Shown: positions 1-10,918 of the stretch, piece by piece
How positions within the stretch are numbered: position 1 is the first letter of the stretch
Layout of the letters: every line of letters starts with the position of its first letter
Program-made: the position numbers and the translations under genes
Notes under the pieces: generated by a model
What the model saw: the letters and a program-made list of their open reading frames with translations, nothing else
Told to the model about the DNA's origin: nothing
The model's database searches: none
Origin: Sinonovacula constricta
Taxonomy: Eukaryota > Mollusca > Bivalvia > Cardiida > Solecurtidae
Reading direction: 5' to 3'
Length of the DNA stretch: 64,000 nucleotides
Assembly: GCA_007844125.1 (NCBI GenBank)
Contig: CM017569.1
Location: 9,259,167-9,323,166, forward strand

Positions 1-2727
1 GTGACCTGTTACATAAACATTCTCAATGACCTGTTACATAAACATTCTCAGTGATCTGTTACATAAACATTCTCAATGACCCGTTGCATAAACATTCTCA
101 GTGGCCTATCACATAGACATTATCAGTGACCTGTTACATAAACATTCTCAGTGGCCTATCACATAGACATTATCAGTGACCCGTTGCATAAACATTCTCA
201 GTGGCCTATCACATAGACATTATCAGTGACCTGTTACATAAACATTCTCAATGACCTGTTACATAAACATTCTCTGTGACCTGTTACATAAACATTCTCA
301 GTGACCTGTTACATAAACATTCTCAGTGACCTGTTACATAAACATTCTCAGTGACCTGTTTCATAAACATTCTCAGTGACCTGTTACATAAACATTATCA
401 GTGGCCCGTTGCATAAACATTTCCAGTGGCCTATCACATAAACATTCTCAGTGACCTGTTTCATAAACATTCTCAGTGACCTGTTACATAAACATTATCA
501 GTGACCTGTTACATAATTATTATCAGTGACCTGTTACATAAACATTCTCAATGACCTGTTACAAAAACATTCTCAGTGACCTGTTACATAAACATTCTCA
601 GTGACCTGTTACAAAAACATTCTCAGTGACTTGTTACATAAACATTCTCAGTGGCCTATCACATAAACATTATCAGTGACCTGTTACATAAACATTCTCA
701 GTGACCTGTTACATAAACATTCTCTGTGACCTGTTACATAAACATTCTCAGTGACCTGTTACATAAACATTCTCAATGACCTGTTACATAAACATTCTCA
801 GTGACCTGTTACATAAACATTATCAGTGACCTGTTACATAAACATTCTCAATGACCTGTTACAAAAAACATTCTCAGTGACCTGTTACATAAACATTCTC
901 AGTGGCCTGTTACACAAACATTCTCAGTGATCTGTTACATACACCCTTAGTGACCTGTTGCATAAACATTCTCAGTGACCTGTTACAAAAACATTCTCAG
1001 TGGCCTGTTACATAAACATTCTCAGTGACCTGTTAAATATTCTCAGTCACCTGGTACATAAACATTATCAGTGACCTGTTACATAAACATTCTCAGTGAC
1101 CTGTTACATAAACATTCTCAGTGACCTGTTACATAAACATTCTCAGTGACCTGTTACATAAACATTCTCAGTGACCTGTTACATAAACATTCTCAGTGAC
1201 CTGTTAAATATTCTCAGTGACCTGTTTCATACATTCACATTGACCTGTTACATTCATTCTCAGTGACTTGTTACATAAACATTCTCAGTGACTTGTTACA
1301 GAAACATTCTCAATGACCTGTTACAAAAACATTCTCCGTGACCTGTTACATAAACATTCTCAGTGACCTGTTACAAAAACATTCTCAGTGACTTGTTACA
1401 TAAACATTCTCAATGGCCTATCAAATAAACATTATCAGTGACCTGTTACATAAACATTCTCAGTGACCTGTTACATAAACATTATCAGTGACCTGTTACA
1501 TAAACATTCTCAGTGACCTGTTACATAAACATTATCAGTGACCTGTTACATAAACATTCTCAATGAACTGTTACAAAAAACATTCTCAGTGACCTGTTAC
1601 ATAAACATTCTCAGTGACCTGTTACAAAAACATTCTCAGTGACTTGTTACATAAACATTCTCAGTGACCTGTTACATAAACATTCTCAGTGACCTGTTAC
1701 ATAAACTTTCTTAGTGACCTGTTACATAAACTTTCTTAGTGGCCTGTTAAATAAACATTGTCAGTGACCTGTTACATAAACATTCTCAGTGACCTGTTAC
1801 ATAAACATTCTCAGTGACCTGTTACATAAACATTCTCAGTGACCTGTTACATAAACATTCTAAGTGACCTGTCACATAAACATTCTCAGTGACCTGTTAC
1901 ATAAACTTTCTTAGTGACCTGTTACATAAACTTTCTTAGTGGCCTGTTAAATAAACATTGTCAGTGACCTGTTACATAAACATTCTCAGTGACCTGTTAC
2001 ATAGACTTTCTTAGTGGCCTGTTGAATAAACATTCTCAGTGACCTGTTACATACATTCTCAGTGACCTGTTACATAAACATTCTCAGTGACCTGTTACAA
2101 AAACATTCTCAGTGACCTGTTACAAAAACATTCTCAGTGACCTGTAACATAAACATTCTCAGTGACCTGTTACATAAACATTCTCAGTGATCTGTTACAT
2201 AAACATTCTCAGTGACCTGTTACATACACCCTTAGTGACCTGTTACATAAATATTCTCAGTGACCTGGTACATAAACATTATCAGTGACCTGTTACATAA
2301 ACATTCTCAGTGACCTGTTACATAAACATTCACAGTGACCTGTAACATAAAAATTCTCAGTGACCTGTTACATACATTCTCAGTAACTTGTTATATAAAC
2401 ATTCTCAGTGACCTGTTAAATAAACATTCTCAGTGACCTGTTAAATAAACATTCTCAGTGACCTGTTAAATAAACATTCTCAGTGACCTGTTAAATAAAC
2501 ATTCTCAGTGACCTGTTATATAAACATTCTCAGTGTCCTGTTAAATAAAAATTCTCAGTGACCTGTTAAATAAACATTCTCAGTGACCTGTTAAATAAAC
2601 ATTCTCAGTGACCTGTTATATAAACATTCTCAGTGACCTGTTAAATAAACATTCTCAGTGACCTGTTACATAAACATTCTCAGTGACCTGTTAAATAAAC
2701 AATCTCAGTGACCTGTTACATAAACAT
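1..2727. repeat. 25-bp minisatellite, about 109 copies, runs off left edge
   Basis: Units begin gtgacctgttacataaac and end attctca. Common variants are acaaaaac, aaataaac, and a divergent unit with cctatcacatagacattatc that recurs in the first 700 bases. A few units are shortened. The unit is not a multiple of three and stop codons are frequent, so it is non-coding. Confidence 0.97.
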
Positions 2728-4442
2728 CAACAGTCAACATCATTTATCATAGTATACTTTATCTGCATCTGTTTTATCCTTTAAAGATAAAATATAAAAA
2801 GCCATTTAAAACTGTTTTGGCAGCATTATTTTTATTAATATATTTTATTTCAAGCAATATTAGCAATATTTTTTTTTAATAAATTTTATAAAAGTAGACA
2901 AGTTAGCACACCTTTTCCTCCATATATACATTTCCTGTCATAAGCTAACATTCTATGAAATTATAAGAAAGTCGTCGTCTGTGCTTGCATATACCAGAAA
3001 CTTAAATCTTATCTTTCTGTTGTTTTTTGTCTTTGTTTTTTTTTGGTTAATAATTTGATACTAAAGATAAATAAAACTCAATGCAATTTAAAGGAGTTGT
3101 AACTTTCTATTATTAATTAGTGACGTGTTCTTATTGCTACCTTGTCCAATTATTTTCTTTTTGCATTACTGATGCAAAGAAGTAAAATTATAACATGAAT
3201 AACTTTCATTCATATGAGGTGACTATAAACAGAGGGTCATCGAATCTGGGTTTTCATATGCATAGAAACATCATTAACGCTGTATTTGTTCTGCATTGTG
3301 AATCCAATTCAGAGTGGTTGTCGTTGACGTAATTAAGCCTGACAATGACACGCACCAGCCGAATTGTTCTATTGACTTTGCTTCTGACAATGCATCCAGA
3401 TACTCATTTAATTAAGTAATAAAATTAAAATTAAATTGTGTCCATGCGTTTACCGCATCTCGTAAGAGCGTTCGGTTTTAATAGTGAAATACGTGAAGAT
3501 TGGCGTTAAAAGTAATTGTTCCATACAAAAAAAGCAACAACAAAAAACAACAACAACAACAACAAAAAAAAAAGAAAAAAAAAAAAAAAAAAGACTCGCC
3601 TCGTGGTGCCAATAAATTTTTGCAGTGAGATATTGTATCGTTTTTATATTCAGTTCCACGAAAAATATCCAGAGTAAGTGTTTACAAAATCAACTATATA
3701 CTAAAACGTGCAAATTATGACATCTTTGTTTCGAATCAAATGCAATATAGAAAAAATGTTTAGCTCTAAACCTTAAAGAAAATAGTGTGCCTAAACACAG
3801 GTTTCCAAGGTGTGATCTCGATTGAAAATTAAATGCTTTCAACATACTTAGTAAACTCAATACAGTGTGGTTTTAAATTGAGTTTCAAAAACCAAGTCGA
3901 ATGAAGCATTCGTATTCAAATGGCATGAAGATTATTACCCTTTTAAATAAAATAAAGAAGATAAATATATTTTGCTGGTGACTATCCTGTGCCACACACG
4001 CGTTAACAATGACTAACTGACGAAGCATTTTATAAAAACATACATTTAAATTTATTTATATAAAACATTGACTTTACTGTTTAAGAATGGAGAACATAAA
4101 TAAGCATATACTCATTGCTGGTCTTAATGCACCTATTTTGGGATATCTTACATTAAGCGCGACAATACATAACATCATTTATGAGAACATTTAAAGTGAA
4201 ACGAGTGTCTGGAGCACTTATATAGCATAATTTTAACTTCTCAGACAAAATGATTAGAAACATTACCAACTTTTAAAGATAGTTGCATGCATTAAAGAAA
4301 CATATTTTAAGTCTGTGGAAATATTTATCAAAGAGAAAAATTCACTAGAGTAAATGACGATCTCTAACTCCGTTTTCTATATTAAGTCAAAGTCCAATAT
4401 GAAAACATTTATTTCGCAATCGCTTTCTAAATAATTAAATAT
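2728..4442. other. Intergenic, no gene recognised
   Basis: AT-rich unique sequence. The only notable feature is an A-rich low-complexity stretch with CAA repeats at 3527-3592. I see no supported gene, promoter or RNA. Confidence 0.5.
3527..3592. repeat. A-rich (CAA)n/poly-A low-complexity tract
   Basis: AACAAC repeats followed by an almost pure A run. It may be the tail of a retroposed sequence on the plus strand, but no recognisable body precedes it. Confidence 0.7.
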
Positions 4443-4625
4443 TTACGTTTTCTCAACGCCCATAACAAATAGAGTATAGGCGGATGGGTATATGGTAAAT
4501 ATAGTTAAATATATTTTATTCAAAATGCCTTTATGCGACCGATATGATCTTTGATATCTGTGATGACACTCGGAGATTCCGCATATGAACAGGTAAATAA
4601 GAAAAGATCCTATCAAAATCTCCAC
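4443..4625 (-). pseudogene. Short open frame beside the Penelope-like remnant, unrecognised
   Basis: 60 codons with hydrophobic stretches at both ends and a His/Arg-rich middle (CHHRYQRSYRSHKG). It lies on the same strand and downstream of the reverse transcriptase remnant, so it may be the element's decayed 3' coding end. I do not recognise it. Confidence 0.2.
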
Positions 4626-4729
4626 AGATATTTAAATTTTATCTACCTGTAGACAAAGGCGAACATGGTAAATGTAAATGTGACAAAAACACAGAGACGA
4701 GACGTAACACATAAATAGAAAAATCATCA

Positions 4730-4810
4730 GTTACAGCTTTAGAACGGTCAGTCGGCAAAAGGGCCGACTGGGGTGTTTAAACATGGTTTTTGGAGCGCTT
4801 TAAACTGTCC
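4730..4810. repeat. Repeat with hairpin, shared with 63654-63735
   Basis: The segment contains a perfect inverted repeat (cagtcggc / gccgactg, 4749-4770, six-base loop). It aligns at about 25 of 31 positions with 63654-63684, with similarity continuing beyond. Its position just 3' of the Penelope-like coding remnant suggests it belongs to the 3' end of that element family. Confidence 0.5.
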
Positions 4811-4867
4811 AATTATGGCTTTAAGTCACTGTTTTCATATAGTCTTAACGACCTGCCATTGTGTTTT

Positions 4868-5760
4868 TTAAAAAAAACAATGCAATTTCTTGACTGTAAA
4901 AAGGTCAATTGCATTCAATGCAGTACAACGAAAGATTACCGGGTTGTAACCGTCGGCAAAACATTTTCTGATAATTTTTGTAAAGTGGTCAGAAACGTTA
5001 TTGAGACCCTTGATTTTCTTTAAATTGTATAAAACATTTCCATAAAATGCAGGATGGCTTATGCCTTCCTGCAAAAGTGTTTTCATACGGCTTTTATACT
5101 AAGCAATAAAACCATTGCGGTGAACGAATTTTGAAAACGCCTTTTTTAATTTATGAAAACGAAAGCCTTGCTGTAACAGTTTAGAAGAAATAAACCGGTT
5201 TCTAACATTGAAATCTTCTACTTTAGTACAAACTCGTGCAAACCTTGTAAGTTGTGATATGGAAATACCATAGGAGGTGAGGTGAACGAGGTGAATCACC
5301 ATCAAGGTATGGATAATTCACAATACCAAAGTTGAAATCATCTCTCTTGTCATAGATTTTAGTAGAGACGTTGTCATTGGAAATAGCGATCTCAATGTCT
5401 AGAAATTCTGCCTTTAATTGTCAGTTATTTGCTTGATTACATGTAAGGGTAAATTCTGGAGGGTAAATCAAATGGATCATTTGAGAAAAGAAAGGATTAT
5501 CTATAGTTAGAATATCGTCAAAAAAGGGTACGTTAAATTGAAAGCCTCTATAATGTGGCTTTGGTTAGAATGGGATAAAGTTAACATGAAATCACGTTCA
5601 AAGTATAAAAACAAATCTGCAATTAATGGTGCCAAGTTGGTTCCCATAGGAATACCAATTACTTGTCTAAATAAAGTGTCAACGCATTTTAAGTAAAAAC
5701 AATAAATAAAATGAAACATAAGGCTTTAAAAGCATCCGTGCAAACAAACTTTCTGCAGGC
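4868..5760 (-). mobile_element. Degraded Penelope-like element, reverse transcriptase fragment
   Basis: Conceptual minus-strand fragments in shifting frames match the Penelope-like reverse transcriptase: FRQVIGIPMGTNLAPLIADL (5507-5719), a frameshifted FFDDILTIDN at the catalytic aspartate pair, IYDKRDDFNFGIVN, YGISISQLTRFARVC, KLLQQGFRFHKLKKAF (5099-5305) and KTLLQEGISHPAFYG (4868-5086). At least one in-frame TGA and several frame changes show it is dead. It lacks the protein's start. Confidence 0.85.
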
Positions 5761-6320
5761 ACTGAGATCAAATCTGGAAGCCGATGCTTGGCGACCTAAG
5801 TCGTAGATCAAGCTAAAATTTATCTTTAACTTGGCATTTTCTTCCAGACTGCTTGCGTTGGAAGACCAGGCCTACGAATGAACTCCCTGGAACATACATT
5901 GATACTTTCATTGTTCATTGGAAATAACTGTATTTGGAAATGCCAGGCAGTTGGCCGTAATGTAAGTCGCAAAAGCTGCAGAAAGAAGCTCATTTCCAAA
6001 TACCAGCGGTTTGAAAAAAAAATGCCAGTAGCTTGCAGCCATGTAGTAATTCTGTCCGCAGAGTTGAAACTGTGCTGCTAACCCAAGATACTCACAATGC
6101 TAGTCTTTATTAGAAGCCATGTGTCTTTCTATCCGCAACAGTATACTGAAATCAAAAAGTATGTCAGTAATTTTCAGAGCGGACTTTTGCTTTAACAAAT
6201 AGCCTTAAAAACTAAACAATAACCTTTCCTTATGTACATAAACTCAATAAAAATAATGAAATACAGAACCTGTTCATCACAGTTGCCTGACGTCTCACGA
6301 AAGGGTCTCTTTATAAAAAT

Positions 6321-7302
6321 CTAGAACAGGTCAATGTGTGTTGTGTCCTCAATCACTCGTGAAGCAGCCAAACATTGACTCCTAATGTTTATTAGTTTTC
6401 TGATGACCAACAACAAAATGTTCTGCCATTCTTGATGCAAGGCATGCTCGAGCTCCATAATGTTAGTGGCGTCAACACGCTGACATGGCCTACATGCAAG
6501 GTACTCTCAAGACGTGTTCGATGGGTGATACGCCGGCCGATCTAGATGGCCAGTTTAACAGGTTAATATCGTTTTGTTCCAGAAACTCTAGTGTTAGCCT
6601 AGACGTGTGGGTCTGACATTATCCTGCTGCATTTTTCCAGATTGAGATTTCTGATGTATGGCAGAATGACAGACATCAGGATATGGCCACGATATCTCAT
6701 TGCTATAAGATTTACGTTTACTGTAACGAGCTCAATTCCGCCAGAGTAGGAAATGCTCCCTCCCCAGCAAAAGAAAAAGAACAAAAATACGCTGCCTCTT
6801 CGATCACGTTCGATGGCATTATCAGCGTCAAAGCGTTGTCCTTTACGCCTTCATACACACATTTTTCCATCTGACATTTGGACATAAATACGTGACTCGT
6901 CGGTGAAAACGACTCCCGACCACTGTCGTGTCCAGTTTAAGTGTTGCTTGGTCCAGTTTACTCGATCTCCAACGTATGGACGCCGAGCACGTAGGTCAGC
7001 TGCTCAAAGCCGATTTCTCACAGTTCCGGTGGATATCCGTGTTATCGTGGCATTTCTTAAGCAAACTTCTCGTTTTGGTCTTGGCATTAAATGATTGCGT
7101 CGGGCGGACGTCACAATAAACCGGCCTTCACGTAGCGTTGTTTCTGTGTCTTACAGCGGGAGTGTATGGTGTTTGTCTCTCTAAGTCCACCCGAAAGACG
7201 ATACATTGTTCACTTCTGAACATTAAACCGCCGTGCTAGGACATTAACGTTAGCTCCAGCGTTAAGCATGCCGATGGCGACGTATCTGTCATTTAACGTC
7301 AT
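6321..7302 (-). pseudogene. Tc1/mariner-type transposase pseudogene
   Basis: Read on the minus strand in several frames, it starts MTLNDRYVAIGMLNAGANVN (helix-turn-helix region, ATG at 7302-7300). It continues through RNRL..ADLRARRPYVGD, VVFTDESR (first catalytic Asp), VWGGISYSG-like sequence, AMRYRGHILMSVILPYI, a decayed QDNARPH region, RLTLEFLEQNDIN and WPSRSAYHPSN. It ends VIRKLINIRSQCLAASRV before TAG at 6323-6321. The length, about 327 codons, equals a whole Tc1-like transposase. Multiple stops and frameshifts make it inactive. No terminal inverted repeats were recognised. Confidence 0.85.
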
Positions 7303-10300
7303 GGTAGGACGGCGTCCTATTTATGCTTTTCTCGAATTTTCTTTTTGACATCTATCCTCTTTACTTATGTCTCGATGTTAAAGAGGTTTCATCTCAAATC
7401 ATAGAAACATTACATGATTTGGTACAGTCAGGTTTCTAAAAAACAGCATTTACGTTATTGTAAACTGCATTTATCATGTTAATTGTTACTTTATGTCAGA
7501 AAAATTAGACGTACATTTAAATAATGTTACTTTATTTCATACAATTAGTTGTTGATAGATCTTGGCGAAGAAATTAATTCTATGGCTCAATATAAATATG
7601 ACGCTTTCTCTTTCTCTTTTATTCCCCCGTTTTCTATTGTTTCGTTTCACAACGTGTTGTGTCAACAGGCTGTATATAAAGGTCTTTGGGGATTTTCTGA
7701 CACCTTGCCGAGGCTACTTTTCCCTCATATTACCTCCGATGCATATTTCTGTAAATGAAATAACCTCGGTGATCAATATCACAGAGGGACAGAGGAGACA
7801 CAGGGAGACGATAAGGAGAAGAATAATAAATGAGTAGTTTATACGATGAATAACTTATCAGCAAAAATGTATAAGTCACAAATAAAATGCCAACGCGAGG
7901 TGCCTCTCATCGATCAAATTCCAACACTTGAGAAAAACTGTGACACGTGTCAACCAGTCTTAGCAACAGTCTGTCAAACTGTGTTTAATCCCTCTAGTAT
8001 ATGTTTAGCATATCGGTTAAACATGCGCAAGATGAAAACAAGTAAACGCGATTAAATGAACTTAAGACCGAGTTATTCAGACAAAGTAAAGATAGGTGTA
8101 AAGTCAGATCTTGGATCGTAGTTGGTATGTGTTTAATCAGTATATATGTTGTCTTGCCAGTTTTACAGTAAATAAATAAAAATAAATAAGTAAATAATAT
8201 ATATTAGTACGTCGATGCATTTCCATATCCTCATCTTAAAGCCATTTGCTCATCTTTAATATGTAATGATTTTTCTTTGAATATACATGGTCAGTCAGTG
8301 TTGTCATTTGTCATTTTGTAATAAAAGTTGGGTTTTCACTCTAGAGCATGAAACATCTTCAGAAACACCGTGATTAAAGTAAACAAGAATAAGAAAATAA
8401 AATAATATCTTTTATCTCTTCTCTACTGCTTGTCGAAATGTGATGTACAAAAAGTAGAAATAAAGACCGCACTAAGAGTAGTTAATGTTTCTTATCCTAA
8501 ACATAAACAGGTCATGGTGTGTAAAACAATTTCCTGATGCTTTTCACGTACAGTTGTAATATGAACATCGTCACCAATAAATCAATGTGACACTTTGGGT
8601 AGAAATCGTCATTAAAATATGATGACATGTCATCACAAACTTAAGCAGAAAATATTTGTAAATGGTTATTCAGAAAGCAGGCTGTCACACTTTAATTAAA
8701 TTTACTAAGAAAGGACTTCTTGCACGAGTTCAATTTTCGGCAGTATCTGATTGAACGTCATGGTTATTAGTTTGATTTTACAATTTTTGTCTGTTTTCTA
8801 TCAAGTTGAATTATAAATTTTAGAAAAATTAGCTGCTGATTGTGTGGTAAATTACCGTAAATAACGATATTAGGGACAAAATGCATGTGTGAAGATATTT
8901 AGCGTATTTTTATACTTTGTTCTAGATGTGCATATCCATTTGTGTTGTCACTAAATAAAGCTGATGTTAACGAGGAGAATCGGAAATGTTTGGATTTCTC
9001 ATGTAAAATGTTGCTCTTGATATTTTGCAGTTCTTGGGAAAACAAATGTTATCGGAAAGAGTGCGAGATTGTGATGGACGGGACAACGATGCAAGATAGG
9101 GAAACGCTGATGATAACAAATGATAAAGGAATTGTTTACACGTTTCATCATAAAAAGTACCAGTCGCAATCAACATACATATAACAACACAAAGCTCCCC
9201 CACGACATAGATCAAATATCAAGATCTCGTGAAGAAACATGCGACATGCCGACAAATTTTGGTAACAAACTTTTAATTTTTTTCGGTTTGACATGCTTAA
9301 TGTGTAAAAAGAGCAAACGCCTTAACATTGACTCCGACACCTGTCAGTTGTTCAGAAATAGCTCACCTGTGTAGAACCACATCCATATTTTGTATATTTT
9401 AAAAAGTATGTTGCAATATGACTTAGATAAAAAATTAATAATAATTGATCATGTGACGTACTTATTGGATAAAATACGCAATCATCACAGTTAAGCCAGT
9501 CGCTCAGTCCGTGTCTGGGTTGATTCTTTGAAAATATATGGCCTCTAGATGTTGTCATTTTTATCACACGAGTTGTTTTTCTGTCTACGTATGCTACACC
9601 TTCTGAAACTCTGTGATAAGAGAAAAGCAAAACAAGATAAAAAATAACTTTCTTCGGTTAAATGTCTTTTGCCTAAGGAAAAAAACTAAAGTATCTGAAG
9701 GTAAATTTCTTTCAAGAATTCGTCCATTTTAGTCTGTGATATTTGTTTAATCGAGACTTTTCATTTACGTAACCACACAAGTAGAAAGCCTATTCTGTAA
9801 TTTTAAGAACATTAACGTCATCACCCCGAGAGGTTATAAAACTAAAATAAAATATCACAGTCTCTCACAGAGTTCGAAACCTGGTCGGTAACTTACAAAT
9901 TCTTGTGACGAGGATTTTCATTTGTCAATAAGCGGGAGCCCAAATATGTTATATTATACCTTATTGGACAAATCGTCTGTTTGCAGTGAATGTATACGCA
10001 TTCATTGTTATAACTATCCGTGACTTATTTTATTAGACCGCAAACCTGTCAAATAATGTGTCCATAACAAAGAATGCACAAGTATTTCTAACTTTTAGAA
10101 AATGCTTTCAGAAAATGCTTCGAGACCTAATTCCTTATTCAAAACATAATCACATTTACTTGTTGGGAAAATCATCACGCTAACTTCGTTAGGGTGCGCA
10201 CTTAGATGTGTTCTTTAATGTTACAGAACTGTTATCTAATGGCTGTCCATGGTGGTAAGGAACACAGTGGTGGGGTAAAGAGTATAATATAGCTCTTTCT

Positions 10301-10918
10301 AAATTATTTTAGGAATGCTGTTTACGGTAGAGCAAATGTTATGCTGCGCCTCCAATTGAAGAGCATCAAAATTAATGTTAAATTGCTTCAAAACTGGGGG
10401 GATGAGGGTTCGAATCCCGATATCTGCACGAATGGTCAACTTTTTTTTCTTTCTACTTTTTCCCTTTCACAATGATACTTCCTCACCGTATCAGATTAAG
10501 AAGGAAACCTGTATAGTTTTGAATTTTGTTTTTAAATGGCTTTTAATTGTATGATTTGTGCTAAATTTGGTTACAAATTCGTTACCTTTTTTATTCAAAG
10601 TCAAAAATAATCAAAACATTATTTTTTTTTATTTTGCAGCATCAACCAAAATGCTTTCTAGAACATTTTAGGCAATTCTAGAATAAATCGCGTGGCTATC
10701 GAGAACCTGGTGATTTTTGCAGTAAAATACAATAAACATATAAACAGAGAAACTCAGTTTTAAGCGCATGGGTTTGTAAACATTACATAACTTTATTGGC
10801 ATTATTTCACATATAAATATAGCCAACATCTATAATGTATAATCTCTACATAACGAACAAAGGGTGTTAGTGTTTGCAGAAAAGTGGAATTGTTAATGTG
10901 TTTATCATAACGAAGTTA
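7303..10918. other. Intergenic, no gene recognised
   Basis: AT-rich unique sequence with short open frames only (for example 9352-9630 minus, 92 codons, without recognisable domains). A B-box-like ggttcgaatccc lies at about 10412. Nothing else is supported. Confidence 0.45.

Noticed and set aside
9352..9630. 92-codon minus-strand frame
   Set aside because: No recognisable domain, no splice context, and AT-rich surroundings; probably chance.
10405..10435. B-box-like ggttcgaatccc, possible tRNA or SINE
   Set aside because: No convincing A box, D arm or acceptor stem upstream; too decayed to call.
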